DNA of 64,000 nt from Botrytis cinerea B05.10 (taxonomy: Eukaryota; Ascomycota; Leotiomycetes; Helotiales; Sclerotiniaceae). The notes under the pieces are model-generated. The model did no database searches. It had not been told where the DNA came from and saw nothing but the letters and a program-made list of their open reading frames with translations. Location: positions 1,426,001 to 1,490,000 of the forward strand of contig NC_037312.1 of the NCBI RefSeq assembly GCF_000143535.2, read 5' to 3'. The number at the start of each line of letters is the position of its first letter. The first letter of the stretch is position 1. Position numbers and translations under genes: made by a program. Positions 46,180-59,554 of the stretch are shown in pieces.

Positions 46180-48695
46180 GATCGTTAAGTTTGCTGCCAG
46201 ACAAAAGACTTATGTGTGGGGAGTGAGGAGTGTATATATAATCTTACACCCAAAACAATTTGATCTGAATGACAGCTAAACGTTCTTGTTGATGATTGGA
46301 TAAGGATTGGAAGAGGGTTGAAGAAGGATTGAGTCAGGATTGAATTGGACTTCTACACAGGGTAGAGATATTTAGGTATACCCTCGCTCTTCGTTTACGT
46401 TTATCAGATGCTTCATCATCTTTCAAATGAAGGGTCGTATTCAAGTTGTACTAGTCATATCAGTCACTTTGGTTGTATTGGTCGGTTACATAGTGTTAAA
46501 AGTAGAGATTCGAGCATTTCAGGTGAATTTAAAATGGCTCTCTCCTTTCAACGGAAACTTGGAGGTGACGTTACAAGATCACTCGAAAGAACGTTTTAAA
46601 AATAGCAGTTTGGATGGTGGTCAATTAGTGTTCTCAACCGGTACTTATGGGTCATGTGCACCCTTTATCTTCGTCTTATGGTGGCGGAGAGGACCTGGAG
46701 AATGCCAGTTCTGCTGTCATTCTCATGCCTATAAGGGGAAGGGCCCCGAGGTAGATGAACTTTCAGGGGTTTTAACAGCCCCTACTGACGCTGCCATGTC
46801 GTGATTCTGTTCTACTCAGCCGGATGTGCATTGAGACCCGGGCTAGCTTATGTGATCTCCTTAAGTTACTATAATAGAGTGTTTCCGAATTTTCATATAT
46901 CTTTTCATTTGTTCAGGAGAAAAGTGTTCTGAGAAGGCGCCTTGGCTTTCAATCAGACCCCCTTCTGTGAAAAGGAACTTTGATGATCATTTGATTTATA
47001 TTGAATTTGATATAGACGAGTTATAGCTAAATTTGGTGACGAAATTCGGTAACTTCAAGCCCGGACCTCTTCGAATACTTACCCCCGAGCCCTTTGAGTG
47101 ACGGGTTTCATCTTGCCTTCTAAAGATAAGAATAGAGACCCCTCTGTGAAATCGTAAAGTAAGGCTCTAGGGGATACTTGAGGGTAAATTCGGCATCTTA
47201 AGATGTGGATTGGTGGCTTCAAAGCAAACTGAAGACTGAACGAATCCTGCGGAATATATAGTAAGCTGGCTTTCTAAATTCCTATTATATATACTTTGCA
47301 AACACTTTCCAAAACATAACTGCCTAACACACCTTATCTAATCTCACCCAGGCCTTGCAATGTCACCCTGAATAGACATAGAATGATATACGAGTATGTT
47401 TTGTAGAACAGTGAAAGTGATAGTCCAGGGGTTCCGGACTTTACAATATCGATCTATTGCATATTCACTATATTTGCCACGTCAGTATCTCATTCCAACC
47501 AAACGATCTGGCGAATCAAGAGCGGCATACAAGTATATTTGAAGGTGACACAGATCCTGAGTGTGTGCTGCCGCTCGTCTTCTCACAATTTCTTCATGTT
47601 GTGTCACACCAAGGCGCCTTATTCATACATGATTCTTTACGAGACTCGCCGTTTCAAATATATCACTTGACATGCTCGATCAATCATATATGCAGTCTTT
47701 GTTGGCATGGGACAATTTCGTCAATCATTACTGGTAGAAAATTGTGAAGCATCAAATTCCGTTGATTACCGTTACACTTCCATGTGGTTCTTGCAATGCT
47801 GCATAAATTGTTTTCGATATCTCGAGTAGCACCCAAGGCAACACATGTAGCACGAAGGCGGGGGCGGACGCGCATCCCTTCATAAAAACACACCCATTCT
47901 GGTTATCAAAATTGATAATACTGCATTGAAAATTATTAGTAGTGCTCGATTTCATGAGGGAAAATGGGCTGTGGTTGATTACATTCTAAGTTCGAAACAA
48001 TAGTCCACTGTATGGTAATGTCTTCGTTTAATTGAAGACCCTTCTTGAGCAGTATTATTGCCAAACATGCTGAAAAATCTGCAAAGATACCAGCACCAAA
48101 ACCATCACATCACAAAGATAAAGATTTACCCAAGTAAGTTCAAGACCGCTCCATTTTATAGCAGTAACAGGAGTTCTATAGGTACGATTGGTCTTTTGTA
48201 AGAATGCCGAGGTGTGCCAAGATGTCCCTAGGTTAAATAGTGCAATAAACCATGTTAATATACGAGTACATAATGCAAGAAAATCCTTCAAAGAAGAGAA
48301 ACCTCCTTACCTCAGCTTATCTTTACTGCCTTCGTATATGCCGGTGATTAAAATAATCTATTCGCTGATTGAACAACGGCGTGCGCCACGCTCCGTTATG
48401 GGAGGTGCAATATTCAGTAATCCGCTCCGCATCTCCAGTCACATCATAAATCAGATCCACAAATTATCTGCAGCCATAATAGCGAGACTCAGCTAACTTC
48501 TGGTGTAACAAAGGCATCTAGTACCTATATCGAAGTATGAGTGCGGCGCGGCAATCGAACAGGCTCTTTTGCCTAAGATGTGCTAATAAAGAAGTTAAAG
48601 AGACACTAAAGTACACAACTTCTGAGCACGTAAACTTTGCTTATTACATTCATTCAACCAGCAATTATTGTTTCCATAGCATTGCTTCTCCAACG
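46180..48695. other. Divergent 2.5 kb spacer with no supported gene
   Basis: This holds the promoters of the rhodopsin-like gene and of the Zn(II)2Cys6 gene. An open frame at 46427-46804 begins with a hydrophobic stretch (VVLVISVTLVVLVGYIVLKV), but the remainder looks random and no splice extension is evident. A GGCG-TG-CGCC palindrome lies near 48378, about 320 bases upstream of the regulator start. No RNA gene was found. Confidence 0.4.
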
Positions 48696-50070
48696 ATGAA
48701 CTATCGACGTGAAACGATACGCGAGGCTTGTGATAATTGTCACGTGAAGAAGTTGAGATGTGAAAGGGTTTCAGGATTGATCGTTTGTCGTAAATGCCTA
48801 CAAGGGGAGATCAGTTGTAATTTCAGCCCACGTAGTTCTGCTGGACACCGAAGAAGGCGTAAGAATGTGTCAAGACAAGATGAATCTCAGATGGTACCAG
48901 GAAAGGATAGCCGGCTGACATCCACACTATCACCTGAAGACACCGCTTTGGAAAGTGAGACTCTGAAATCCTTCTATCTTGCAAGCACATTTGCTAATGA
49001 GCATTGAAGTTGGCTCCCCAGGAGATCAACAAAGAGTAGCAGCCCAAAGATTCGATGGCGGTTTAGAAACTCGAAGCAATGAATGGAATTTTGGATCCTC
49101 TGATTGCGGTGTCTATAGCGTGGAATCTTTTGAAACAGACTCGTGGAATGAAATACGTTTGAATGCAAAAGAGACTTCCGAGGACAGTTCTATCATTCCT
49201 GCCACTGGTTTCCAGAGCTCAGCTGTACGTAGTAGCGACAGCTGGCTGATGCCCACTCAGAAAGACGTCAAAGAGAGGGGCTTCGATATCAGTTTGAAAG
49301 ACATGGGAGAGAATTCATACATCCCCCCACTTGACCCGATTCTTATTCCCTCAGATCAAAACTTAGTTCCGAGCTATTCTCTCTCAGAATTGTTGCAAGA
49401 AATTTCAAGGCTGAACATAGCCATCGAAAAACAACGACGCCAACTCGCCGAAATGAGCACTGACCAAGTTACTCGGCAAAATAGGAGCATCAGCAATACC
49501 ACGATCGACAGGAATTCGGGTCGTTCATTTCTTAAAGCTCAAGAACTATTAATATTTCCAATCGATGAGGTACTCAAGATATCTTACCGTCTGATTCGTA
49601 TAATTCAAGACATTACATCCTTGATATCGATACAGGAAAAAGACGGTTTAATTTCAACCGAACCTTCGGCTACTCTAGACGATGCAGCGGTCCTACTGAT
49701 CTTAGCTTGCTACCTCAACTTGCTAAGGGTGTTCGACAAGTTCTTTTCTGATACTTCAACTAGCTCTGGAATTTCCAGCCCTAAATTTACCCTTCCCTCG
49801 ACAAAGGTTGGAGAGTTCGTAGTGCCAAGGACTCTGGCAAGCCGAAGCGAACGCTTACTGATTTACGAGACAGCACAGGCCACTTATTCTTTACTGAGTA
49901 GTACAATAGAAGTTGTTCGTAACACTTTGAAGGCCCAGAAAAGTGGTGAGGGAATGCGTTTAGGAAACACTATGCTCGAGCTCTTGAGGTTTGAGGAGAA
50001 GGCGTTGATAGAACATATGACGGAGACAATTCAAGACTCCTTGTTGGATGCAAGGGGAGTGAAAAACTAA
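48696..50070 (+). CDS. Zn(II)2Cys6 transcription factor, AflR-like
   Basis: Exon 1 is 48696-48954, the intron 48955-49021 (gtgaga, a gctaatg branch-like site, ccccag) and exon 2 49022-50070; the product is 435 residues. The binuclear zinc cluster sits at residues 11-36: CDNCHVKKLRC, then CRKC and a final C, spacing C-x2-C-x6-C-x8-C-x2-C-x6-C. It is followed by a basic patch (GHRRRRK) typical of DNA-binding linkers. The rest is largely polar, with helices near the C-terminus (DDAAVLLILACYLNLLRVFDKFF, then an LASRSERLLIYETAQATYSLL segment), as in the aflatoxin-regulator family. It is the only sequence-specific regulator in the window and a natural candidate for binding the CGCCGA elements. An AT-rich island and the rhodopsin-like gene lie between it and the core cluster. 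The splice is inferred, because the unspliced frame stops at 49005. Confidence 0.82.
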
Positions 50071-50721
50071 GACTGAGGTTTTGGAGGTCCTCGACTCCCG
50101 ATCGGAAGCAATTTTTGCTTTCCTCTAGGGCTTTTTCTTAATACTAAATTTACGGAACTCATGTTATTTTACTCGACTCAATCCAAGTCATCTAGTTTCC
50201 CTTCTGATTTTGATTTCTATATTCCATAAAACTTGAAATTGACAATTCTTCCAAGTATACGAGAATGACATGGTTGAATGATGAGCTTGAGCCTATTCTG
50301 TTGCACGACCATCCATGATTGTTCACTGGTGATTTTTACTATCACCGTTCGCTGATTGACTGCCTCTCGATAACAAAACGATTGTATGTTACTCCCAAAG
50401 AGCCCAAAGCGAGCGCAAAGAGCTTAATACTGTGCTACTTTCCCTAAAAGCGTAATGAATGATGCCGTAATGAAGCTGGAAGGAGCAGGTACAGCATTTG
50501 ATGAATATATTTGCTGATGCAAAGGGTTAAGATTACATATCTCCATATTAAAGACATATTGCACAATGATGTCACATATGGGCAAATGGGTAATATGGAT
50601 TCTAAGGCGATTTGTTTCCAGATAGAGCATTCTCTAAACTGATACTAATTGAGCCTGTGGTACACAATAGACCAGTTTCCACCTTCATCGTCACAAATGT
50701 TGGGGTACTCATGAATAAAGC
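50071..50721. other. Convergent 3' spacer
   Basis: This lies between the regulator gene and the DUF7580 gene stop codons. It is AT-rich, and I see nothing beyond untranslated sequence. Confidence 0.4.
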
Positions 50722-52457
50722 TTATATTTTTTCACGGAACAAATATGAGAATTCTTCTTCCAGCGGTTTGATCACATCCTGGTATACTCCAATTCTCGTT
50801 GCTGCATCTTCCAGATTCACCCTTTGACCTGCTGGCACCCATGGCGTGTCCAAACATGACTGAATCACATCACGATATCCAAGAGAGCAATCCTCAAGAG
50901 TCATCACCACACGGTTCGCGACAGCCAAATCAGTGTTTGTGTTCACTTGTTGTCGTTCGGTCTCGGTGCGAAAGTTTTCGATCAGTTTTCCGGTGTGTAT
51001 CTCTATGAGGAGAATGCCTAGGGCTAATATACTCGGATTACGATGAAAGCGGTTTAGATCCAGAGGTGGATGCTTCTCGTCTATGGCAGGATCAAAGACT
51101 GTCGATAGATAAGGTCGTTCAAAATTTAGGGCTCCGGCATTGCCATAAAAGAAGAATATGTGATTTTTACTCCACTCCTTATTCTTCCAGTAACTTTCGT
51201 GTAGCTGCAACAACGAATGTGCGAAAATGACTGCCAATCTCCGTTTTATGATAAGGGGTAATTTTGTCGATTTTTCCAGTACTGCTTGCAAAGACTCGGT
51301 TTGTGAAGCTGCTGACTTGGGTAGTCTCTTGGGAGTTGAACGCAGTTGCCAAAGCATTTCGTCGCTCCCGGTATCTTCTACCAAGAGTTGGAGGCATTGA
51401 TCGACGGGCCCTCTACATCCGACAGTATCGCATATTTTCTGAAGTAGTGAGCGGTCATCTTTAACAGATCCGCTACAGCAAAGTAAGCACATGTTAGTAA
51501 TGATCTGTTTTGCTTCTTTAATGGATCCTAGAAACTAACCCATTTGATCTCACAACCACAGTTCCTTCTTGCCATCTCCCCAACTTCATGTCTTCCTGAA
51601 CAGAGAACAAAAAATCAAAATCGGCCTCTGTTATCGTTGGTTGCACCGAACTTCCTCGAGCTTTTAAGCAAAATTGTGCTTCATGTTGAGTTGGACAATT
51701 GCAACCCCAACATTTTGCAAGCGCCTTGTATAGCTTTTGAGAGAGTGTCCGCAGATGGGATGAAGGAATATCTTTTGGCCCAGAAGATAAGTTTTTGGTA
51801 GCAGGTTCCTTTTGTGCTTGCTCTGTCAAACGGAAAAGTCTCTTATTCCACGTCGACAAGTTCTTCAGGCATATTTCCCGGTCTTTTTCTTTTTTCCAAA
51901 ATCGTATTCTTTCCTTAAAAGTACTAGTTGTCTCGCCCCTTTCTCTATCAGCAGCAAATTCCGTCAATTTACTGAACATCTTGGATTGCCCCTACACACC
52001 ATCAGCTATGAATTTTCCATGTGTTGATATCTATACTCACAATATCGCGCGATAACACATGGATAGTAGAATCTTTTATTAACTGAGAAAGCAACTGAGC
52101 AATCTTGCCCATCACGTGTAAAAACGTGTCCAAGTCCTTCTGGGATCCAAAATAATCAAAGAGTGCTTGAGTAACGTCTGCGTCAGTTTTCCAAGCCTCC
52201 AAACGAATATCCATCGTCAGCTCAGCCTTTCGTTTATCAGATAAGTAGGGCAGCGATTTGATGACTCCTAGTGTTTGACGATCTAACTGTACGATTTCCC
52301 AATAAAATTCGTCATAAAAATCCATAAGCTTTTCATCGCGTTCTCGACGAGAAACTGTCTTTCGAATGGTTTCAACGCCATGTGAGTACGCTTTTGCGCC
52401 CTCAATGAATAGAGGAAGCACAGCTAGGACCAGCCCAGTCACTTCAATACCACTCAT
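50722..52457 (-). CDS. DUF7580-type protein with kinase-like C-terminus
   Basis: Three exons (52041-52457, 51540-51991, 50722-51472) encode 539 residues. The N-terminus MSGIEVTGLVLAVLPLFIEGAKAY has one hydrophobic segment and leads a helical region of about 220 residues, the common start of fungal DUF7580 and HeLo-like proteins. A central Cys-containing block reads CWGCNCPTQHEAQFCLK. The C-terminal 220 residues look like a degenerate protein-kinase fold (RRLAVIFAHSLLQLHES, then SILALGILLIEIHTGK), without a visible catalytic DFG or HRD. Such proteins are expanded in fungi and suspected in non-self recognition or signalling, but no function is established. It is divergent from the zinc-finger gene at 52823, with 365 bases between starts. 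Confidence 0.8.
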
Positions 52458-52822
52458 ATTTGTTTACGTCGTTTCAGAGAATCGGAAATGATACTATCGA
52501 TATTTGTCCCAGAACACATTCTGATGACCATGAGGCAACGTTCTGCATCTACAATTAGAAAGCATGGTCTTGAGTAATCAGGCTCGGAAACTTTCCTATT
52601 GTGGCGAAAATTCCGTAAGACAAGAATAAGCGCCAAATGATTGGCGAACGTGAGCAGGCATATTTGCAGCTTGGGAGGTTATCCCGACGTCGCACTACAG
52701 GCATGTTATGAATCCACTTTTTTCGCAGCGGCAACATCTTGCTTTTCTTCAATAACTTTTTAGAGAAGGATGATTACGAAAATGAAAGTGTGTATGGTTT
52801 ACCACCAGAAGATAAATTAGTA
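52458..52822. promoter_or_regulatory. Bidirectional promoter, DUF7580 / zinc-finger protein
   Basis: A short divergent gap. Part of it (52739-52822) is open in the frame of the zinc-finger gene without an ATG, so an additional upstream exon cannot be excluded. Confidence 0.45.
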
Positions 52823-55391
52823 ATGTCGTTGAATGCCGAACCGCGACAGACCACTGGAGATTCGATCGCTGAAATTGCTAGGAATGTGGCTACAGTATTT
52901 GCACGTGGGCGGGCCAAACAGCTCGAACCCCATTTACGATCAGAATTAGAGAATGAACTTGGAAGATTCAAAATTTGGGCAGGCAACTTGGGTGTTTTTG
53001 CTCCAGGTCGAGCATCGGTGGATTACCGACTTCGTGATGATGCTGATGTTAAAGAAGTCTTGATTCAAATGTTGGATCGCCTAAGACAAAGCACGAAACA
53101 AGCAATGGATCCGCCGGTAATACTAGAAGAGGAGGAGAAGAGTGAAAAGGATGATAGTTCGGATTCATCAGAAGACTCGATGGCCATTAGTTTGGACAGT
53201 GAATCAGATGCAGAGTCCGAAACGGATGATCTACCCAGTCTTCATAGTGCTGAAGTCGTAGCGACAGCTCTAAATACGATCAAAGACACAATTACTCGTC
53301 TTTATAGGCTTTCTACAATTATAAAAAAGCCTAGCTCAGCGAATGAAAATGTGAAAGTGGCAAACTTCATAGCAAAAGATGAAGATTCGACGGAACTCAC
53401 AGAATTCCAAACCTCTGTCCGCTGGCAAATAGAATTCCGACTCCCTGATGCTTCACCGACCTTACTTGATAGACTGGTAGAAGCTGCAGTATTTCGAAGA
53501 AGAAAATTAGAATACCGAGAGAGACATAAAGAAAAGTTAAAGCAGGGCGTCGAGCGTTCGTTCGCGTCAGATTTGGTTCTTTCACTTGAACCCAAAGACT
53601 TGGCAATTCGACCAGCAGGAGCTCAGCATAGAGGTACGCCGATTCTTAGACGAAAGTCAAGCTCGGCCAGAGGCTCTATCAGTACCATGCAGTATTCTGC
53701 TACTGAAGCTTCTTCTGTGAACCGTCTCAATTTTGCGTCTTATCCGAAATCAGTCGCAATTTCTGGCATAACAAAGTCAGCTGTTGCCCGTCGAGAACAG
53801 CTAGATGTTCCCGCCCCACCTTCGAAGTCAGAGGGTGAAGTTAAGGAAACAGTCTGCCCTTATTGTTTTCGTATTGTTGATAAGGAGGATATGATTCATG
53901 CTCGTTGGAAGTAAGTTATCCCTTTTTTTTGGAACCGAGAATTATCAGCTGATGGTTCACAGGCGACACGTACTACGAGATATAGAACCATATGTATGCC
54001 TTTTTGATGGATGTAACAAGTCAACAGAATGTTTCGCAACGATAGAAGACTGGGTCAATCATATGCAATGGCAACATGCTGTGGTGTGGTGCTGCCAGGT
54101 GCCCGGCCACGAATCAACAGTCTACCGTTCTGAAGAAGAGTTTAAGCATCACTTACGCGAGGAGCATAAAAATGCTTTCAACGAGGCTCAGCTATCCATG
54201 ATTGTGAAAAAAGCTTCGCAGCCCGTTTCGGACCTTTTCGGCTCATGTGCTCTTGCATCTAAGGGCAATGAAAACGAGTCCCATACAGCAGGAGCTTGTC
54301 CACTCTGCCCGTTCTCGGTGGATATTCCAGAACATAATCCATCAACAAACAACTTGGAAGTAGCAGAAGCATCACTGACATCATCCAAAAAGCTTCGCGA
54401 TCATATAGCTTCCCATATGGAAGCCATTGCTCTTCTCTCATTACCAGAACGCGACGATCTCGATGATGCGAACACGAATGAACGGCAATCAGAGCACACA
54501 TATCATAGTCTCGATCAAGATGCCGTGGATTTACCACTGATAGCGTCCATTGTTGAGAACGACGACGACGAAATAAGCCCAGATCATGCTCAGCATTCAA
54601 TAGAGCCCACAGGCTCGGAGTATACATCGAGAGGTGATTGGAATTACATCCTTGAAGATAAACGAGTCAAGCTGAGGCAAGATCTGGAGCCGGTCCAGGA
54701 TCTCACACTACAAGAGTTTGTAAAAAGAGCCAGACGCGAAGAGATGTTTCGACGGTGGAAAATCGATAGGATTCCTCCTATTGTTCTCCATACCCCCGAT
54801 GGGATAGAAACTAGTCCACTTATTGATGGAAATCAAGCATATTCTACGGTCGATAAGGTGCCTGATATATTTGTGAGCAACGCGGATAACTTCCAATCAT
54901 CTGTCGAGCATTATTATTCTGGTTTCCAAAATGGTTCTCAATTTGCTCTTGCTTTCTGGGACCATACAGCCTACAAATGTTGTTTTCTTGATGACTACTG
55001 TCAGCAAACATTCAGAGATGAGGAATCTCTGCAAACACACTTTGAGACTTCCCATTTCCAATTTACCCGCGTCGATCCATGTCTTCAAACAGTCTGCATT
55101 AATTGTTTAACTGCTGATTTTGAATCCACTTGCAATTGTGGCGGAGATGTGAAATTGTGTATTTTAGGGAAGTACATTCGAGATGCCTCATCAATGCATC
55201 CAAAATTCACAAGTACTGTCCGGCACACACCAACTCGTTACATTGACACAACCGAAATACAAGATTCAAGAGATGGGACTGCTATGATGGAGGCAGATAG
55301 CGCTTATCGTGAAATCGTCAGGGCCAGGAGAATTGCTGAAGAAGAGCAGCGCTCCCCGTATTCGATTGTTGATAAGTATTTATTAGAATAA
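52823..55391 (+). CDS. C2H2-type zinc-finger protein with fungal helical N-terminus
   Basis: Two exons (52823-53910, 53963-55391) encode 838 residues. Residues 1-90 (SIAEIARNVATVFARGRAKQ and GRFKIWAGNLGVFAPGRAS) are a helical domain common to many fungal zinc-finger and NLR-associated proteins. A strongly acidic Ser/Asp/Glu stretch follows. Then come irregular C2H2-like units: CPYC with a following HARWKRH, CLFDGC with HMQWQH, CCQVPGH with HHLREEH, CPLC with HIASHM, and near the end CCFLDDYC with HFETSH. It is probably a nuclear or scaffold protein, and DNA binding is unproven. The splice in codon 363 restores WK-RHVLRDIEPYVC, the conserved junction of the family. The start is uncertain because the frame stays open upstream. 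Confidence 0.78.
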
Positions 55392-56254
55392 TTCTCAGTC
55401 ATTTCTTTACATCTATTAAATCTCTCAAACGGAGGTGCATAGAAATTTGCTGCCAGCAACTGCGTTTGGGCACGTACCCCACGAACTTCATGTGAAAGTT
55501 GCAATACCAAGACTTATTATGAGGCTGGGAAGACACGGGATAAGTCTTCCTCGATTCATCGATTCAGATTCGAGTTGAATAGAAGACCAAAAGCCCGTGG
55601 GGACATTGCGATATCTTTTTACATCAAGATCTCACTGCTAAGAATTTGATTCCTTGACAACGACGTATATGGACGACGCATCATCGACATCAATCGCACA
55701 TCAATGTTTATGCATAGCCTCTTTGACATAAAAACGCGGGATGCTGTTGTCGAATTGTAATTGGTCGAGGATCCATAAAACCGTTTTTCGGATTCGTTTA
55801 ATTTTACGCTCCCTCAAGCTTACGGCCGTTGTTATGGCTAGTTCAATCTGAGGTCTGTATCAAACATATCTTAGAGGATTGTTTTGATAGAGGCTGACAC
55901 AGACTCGCTTGACTATCTCAACCCGCCAATAACATTTGCGGATAAACGATAGACGGACAGTATTTGACCCGACTTGACACATTTTGGGCATTGTTCATAC
56001 ATGGTATCGTCCGTAGGAATGAATGCGAGTGCGGCTGCGCGAAATACGCCATGGTTCTTATAATTATATCAGGATGGATGAATATATATCATCGAGGGAA
56101 GCTCTTTTCAGATGAGCGCTTTCATCCATTCATCTTTACTATTGCTTCGGCACAGCTATTAAATAAACATACATCCTCGCTACTATTTACAACATAATTT
56201 TGATTTTCTTTCAAAACTTCTATCTTTACCCAATTTCTTTCTATATAGTTCAAA
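55392..56254. other. Intergenic spacer
   Basis: This contains the 3' end of the zinc-finger gene and the promoter of the RTA1-like gene, including a T/C-rich leader just before 56255. No other gene is visible. Confidence 0.4.
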
Positions 56255-57207
56255 ATGCCTGAATCCCTAAATTGTACCTCTGTATCCCCAGAGTGCCCCG
56301 TTGAAGCTACTATCTACGGTTATACACCATCCCTCGGTTTCAACGCCTTTTTCCTCGCCTTTTTCATGCTAGCAGCTATCTATCACCTAGCCGCCAGTAT
56401 CCGTTACAAAACATATTTCTTCGGTATAGCCATAACGATTGGCTGTCTGGGTGAAGTAACGGGATATATTGGACGAATCCTCTTACACAATAATGCCTGG
56501 TCAGATATCGGATTCGAGATCCAAATCTCCTGTCTTATTTTCTCGCCTAGTTTTGTCGTCGCTAGTGTGTATATTACGCTTCAACATATTGTGCAAACTT
56601 TTGGCACCGAGAAATCGAGGATTCCCTCGAGATTTTATACTTGGGTGTTTATTACCTTTGATATTCTCTCGTTGCTACTACAAGCTATAGGTGGAGGTAT
56701 CGCTGCCAGCGCTGGTGAAAATCAAAAGACGAGAGATTTGGGCACGAATCTTATGATTGCGGGTATCGTGTGGCAGGTCTTCACTTTAATCGTTTTCGCC
56801 GCCTTGGTTATTGACTATGTTCTCCGAACAAGAAGATCATGGGACCGAGTGCCTGAAGAGACGAGAATCATGGCTGCAAAAAGACCCTTCAAATTGTTTT
56901 GTGTTGGAATCAGTGTGGCTTTCGTCACCATCTTCGCCAGATGCGTCTATAGAATTGCGGAGATGGTTCAGGGTTGGGCAAATCCAATTATGCGAGATGA
57001 GGCAGGCTTTATTGTTATGGAAGGATTGTAAGTTTTCTGCCTAGTTTTGAGTCATGAGAAACTAATGAGTGTAGTATGATTGTCATCGCTGTATCATCTC
57101 TTGCGATCTTTCATCCTGGATGGTGCTTCCCACAACTTTCTAAAGGGGCTAACCCTAAAGGAGATGTTGTCGAAAAGGCAATGTTATCCAAGTCTGGATC
57201 GGTGTGA
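56255..57207 (+). CDS. RTA1-like 7-TM membrane protein
   Basis: Two exons (56255-57027, 57075-57207) encode 301 residues. Seven hydrophobic helices are visible: GFNAFFLAFFMLAAIYHLAA, TYFFGIAITIGCLGEVTGYIG, EIQISCLIFSPSFVVASVYI, TWVFITFDILSLLLQAIGGG, IAGIVWQVFTLIVFAALVI, LFCVGISVAFVTIFARCVYRI and, after the splice, FMIVIAVSSLAIFHPGWCF. The segments EVTGYIGR and RCVYRIAEM with a following Gly-Trp are RTA1 family signatures. Yeast members (Rta1, Rsb1) are linked to resistance to sterol-pathway inhibitors or sphingoid-base export. The substrate of this one is unknown. Confidence 0.92.
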
Positions 57208-59554
57208 ATGGAAAATATAATAGTAAAGCGATTTCGTGAGCGTTTGGAATACATGGATGATACGACGGCTAATGCAAAGGGGAGGCGTTATTGCTATTTT
57301 TGAGTTGACTAGTCATTTGAAATACATAGACCTGCAGTTGAACGCAAGGAAACCTTTTAATTTAAAGTACATTGAAACACATTCCAATTCCTGATATCGG
57401 GTTATGATCGATGTGGATTTCACTCTAACGTTCTATTATACACAGCGGCACAATGCAGCCCTAAAAAGGTCTAAAACAGTCTCGGTAACTGTGGAAACTA
57501 CACAATTTACGTTGCTAACATAACCTTCTACGTGCTTCTAAGCTTACGTCCGGAAGGAATCTCTTTTTTTTTTTTGACCACGAAATACATACAACGAGGT
57601 GTATCAACTCAAGTTTCCATTTCGATTAATCTCCTTTTGTCTTCATTTCTCAAACTCATTCCAAGCTAAAGCACAATGCAGACTGGTACTTGCACACCCA
57701 AACAAAATCTTGCAAGTATAAAATATCAATCAACTTCAGGTCGTGCGATCAAAATCCCAATCATTACCAAACTTCCAGTCAAGAAACTACATTGAACGAT
57801 GTCAAGAGCCTAATATATTCCTCAGATGTCTTCCTTTTGGAAATTGAGGTCGGTGCCCCGAAAGCATACAGTTTTATTTTCCCATAAACTGGCAATTAGT
57901 AGGCTTCAGATACCTCGAGGTATATAAAATTACACTCAATTACAGTGTACATAAAGCATTTATATGGAAAGTCCAACCATCAATCCATGCACATGGCGAA
58001 ATGGCCTCTTGTGTTGTTTATATATACCCTCTACTGGTTCGTACAGTCAGAATAATCTGCAAGTCACTTGACACTGCTCGAGCAACAGCAGGTAGACTGT
58101 GCAATCAATCACAAAAACGATAGATTCTATTAAGGTACCATTTTTATTCGAAAGCTTTTCGCCAGAGAGTCTGCGAGCGTTTAGGGATGGTCTCGATTCC
58201 AGAGAAGATTAGATGCGATACCCGCTTTTGGTAACTACCAATGATTTAGAACTGACCAAAAACTTCAATATCAAGGTAAATTATGTACAAAATCACAACT
58301 GCAAGATGTCGTGAACAGGTATCCTGGCCTCGAGATACAACCCAGCGGGGTAGCTTGTGTATTCCCCAAACATCGCACCACAGGTCGTTCGTGTAAGGTA
58401 TGATGTGACGACACGCGTATCCAGAAAACTTCAACGGTAAAAAGTCAGAAGCTGCTCGATTCGCGGAAATCCAACTCGGCGACAGAGTTATACACCACTT
58501 GGGAAGTTGAGACACGATGCACTTGAAAATGACAAGGTGTGAAAGGTAGTGCTGTAGTTAGATACCCCAACGCAGGAATTTTTTCCACAGATTGTTTCCA
58601 ATGGACAATTGTGCTTCAGCTCGATGCACGAAGCTCATCAATTAGATTCTTCGCGAGGATTCCACGGTCGTTGTTGCCGTTCGTGAATAGGTCTCACTCA
58701 CGGTTCCGACACATGGGTACTTATTAGAAGCAAAACCCCCAAACTCGAACACTCCCGATAGCAAATTCCAAACCTCACACCAGAACGCATAAAAAATATG
58801 CATAAACCCCAAGTTAACATAATATGGCAACTCCAATGTTTTTATACATACAGAAATACTACCATCGTACAACGCACCAAAAACCCCGCCCCAAACCCCC
58901 AATTCTCGCCAGCCAATCCCCAAGCGATCCGCCCCTCCATCAAAAAATTTAAGCGCCCACAGCGCATAAACATCTATCCATAGGTCCTCAGCCTCTACTG
59001 TGAAACAGTAAATAGTAGCACTCATTCATTTTCGATACACTAAAAAACGATGGTGTGGGCGGGTATATTTTGGAGGACCAATGTCGACGTGTATTTTGGT
59101 TTTCATGAATAATTTTAGTAGATCGGGTAACGGGATTTAAGATGAGGATTGGAGGTTGGGTTGCATGCGGTGGCATGTTTTATTGCAATTTGATACTACT
59201 TTGCGTTTTGATGCTGTACTTATACCGTTGTGTTCGCTCTTGATATTGAACTTTTATCCAGAACTATATACTTTTTGTTCGCTCGCTCGTTCATTCCTTT
59301 GATTTCGCTGATTCATTTAATACCTTGAGTTTCATCTTGCTTTTCCTTTTCCAATTGAGAATTGACGTATATACAGTGCAGGCACTATTTCTTAGGAATC
59401 GTTAATTTTGATTGCTTCTTTGGATTTCATACGCTATTTCATTTACATTGCTATTTTTTATCGTTGCACATTACCACACTCTCTGGATACCAATCCAGTT
59501 GTTTCATTAAAATATCACGAACACTGCCGTCGTATTGACGTTGACATATACATC
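57208..59554. other. 2.3 kb spacer with no supported gene
   Basis: AT-rich with a poly-T run at about 57567-57578 and short featureless open frames on both strands. I see no RNA gene or repeat. Confidence 0.4.

Noticed and set aside
46427..46804. 125-codon open frame beginning with a hydrophobic segment, possible small secreted or membrane protein
   Set aside because: Only the first 20 residues look protein-like. The rest has no pattern, no splice extension, and the region is a promoter-sized divergent gap.
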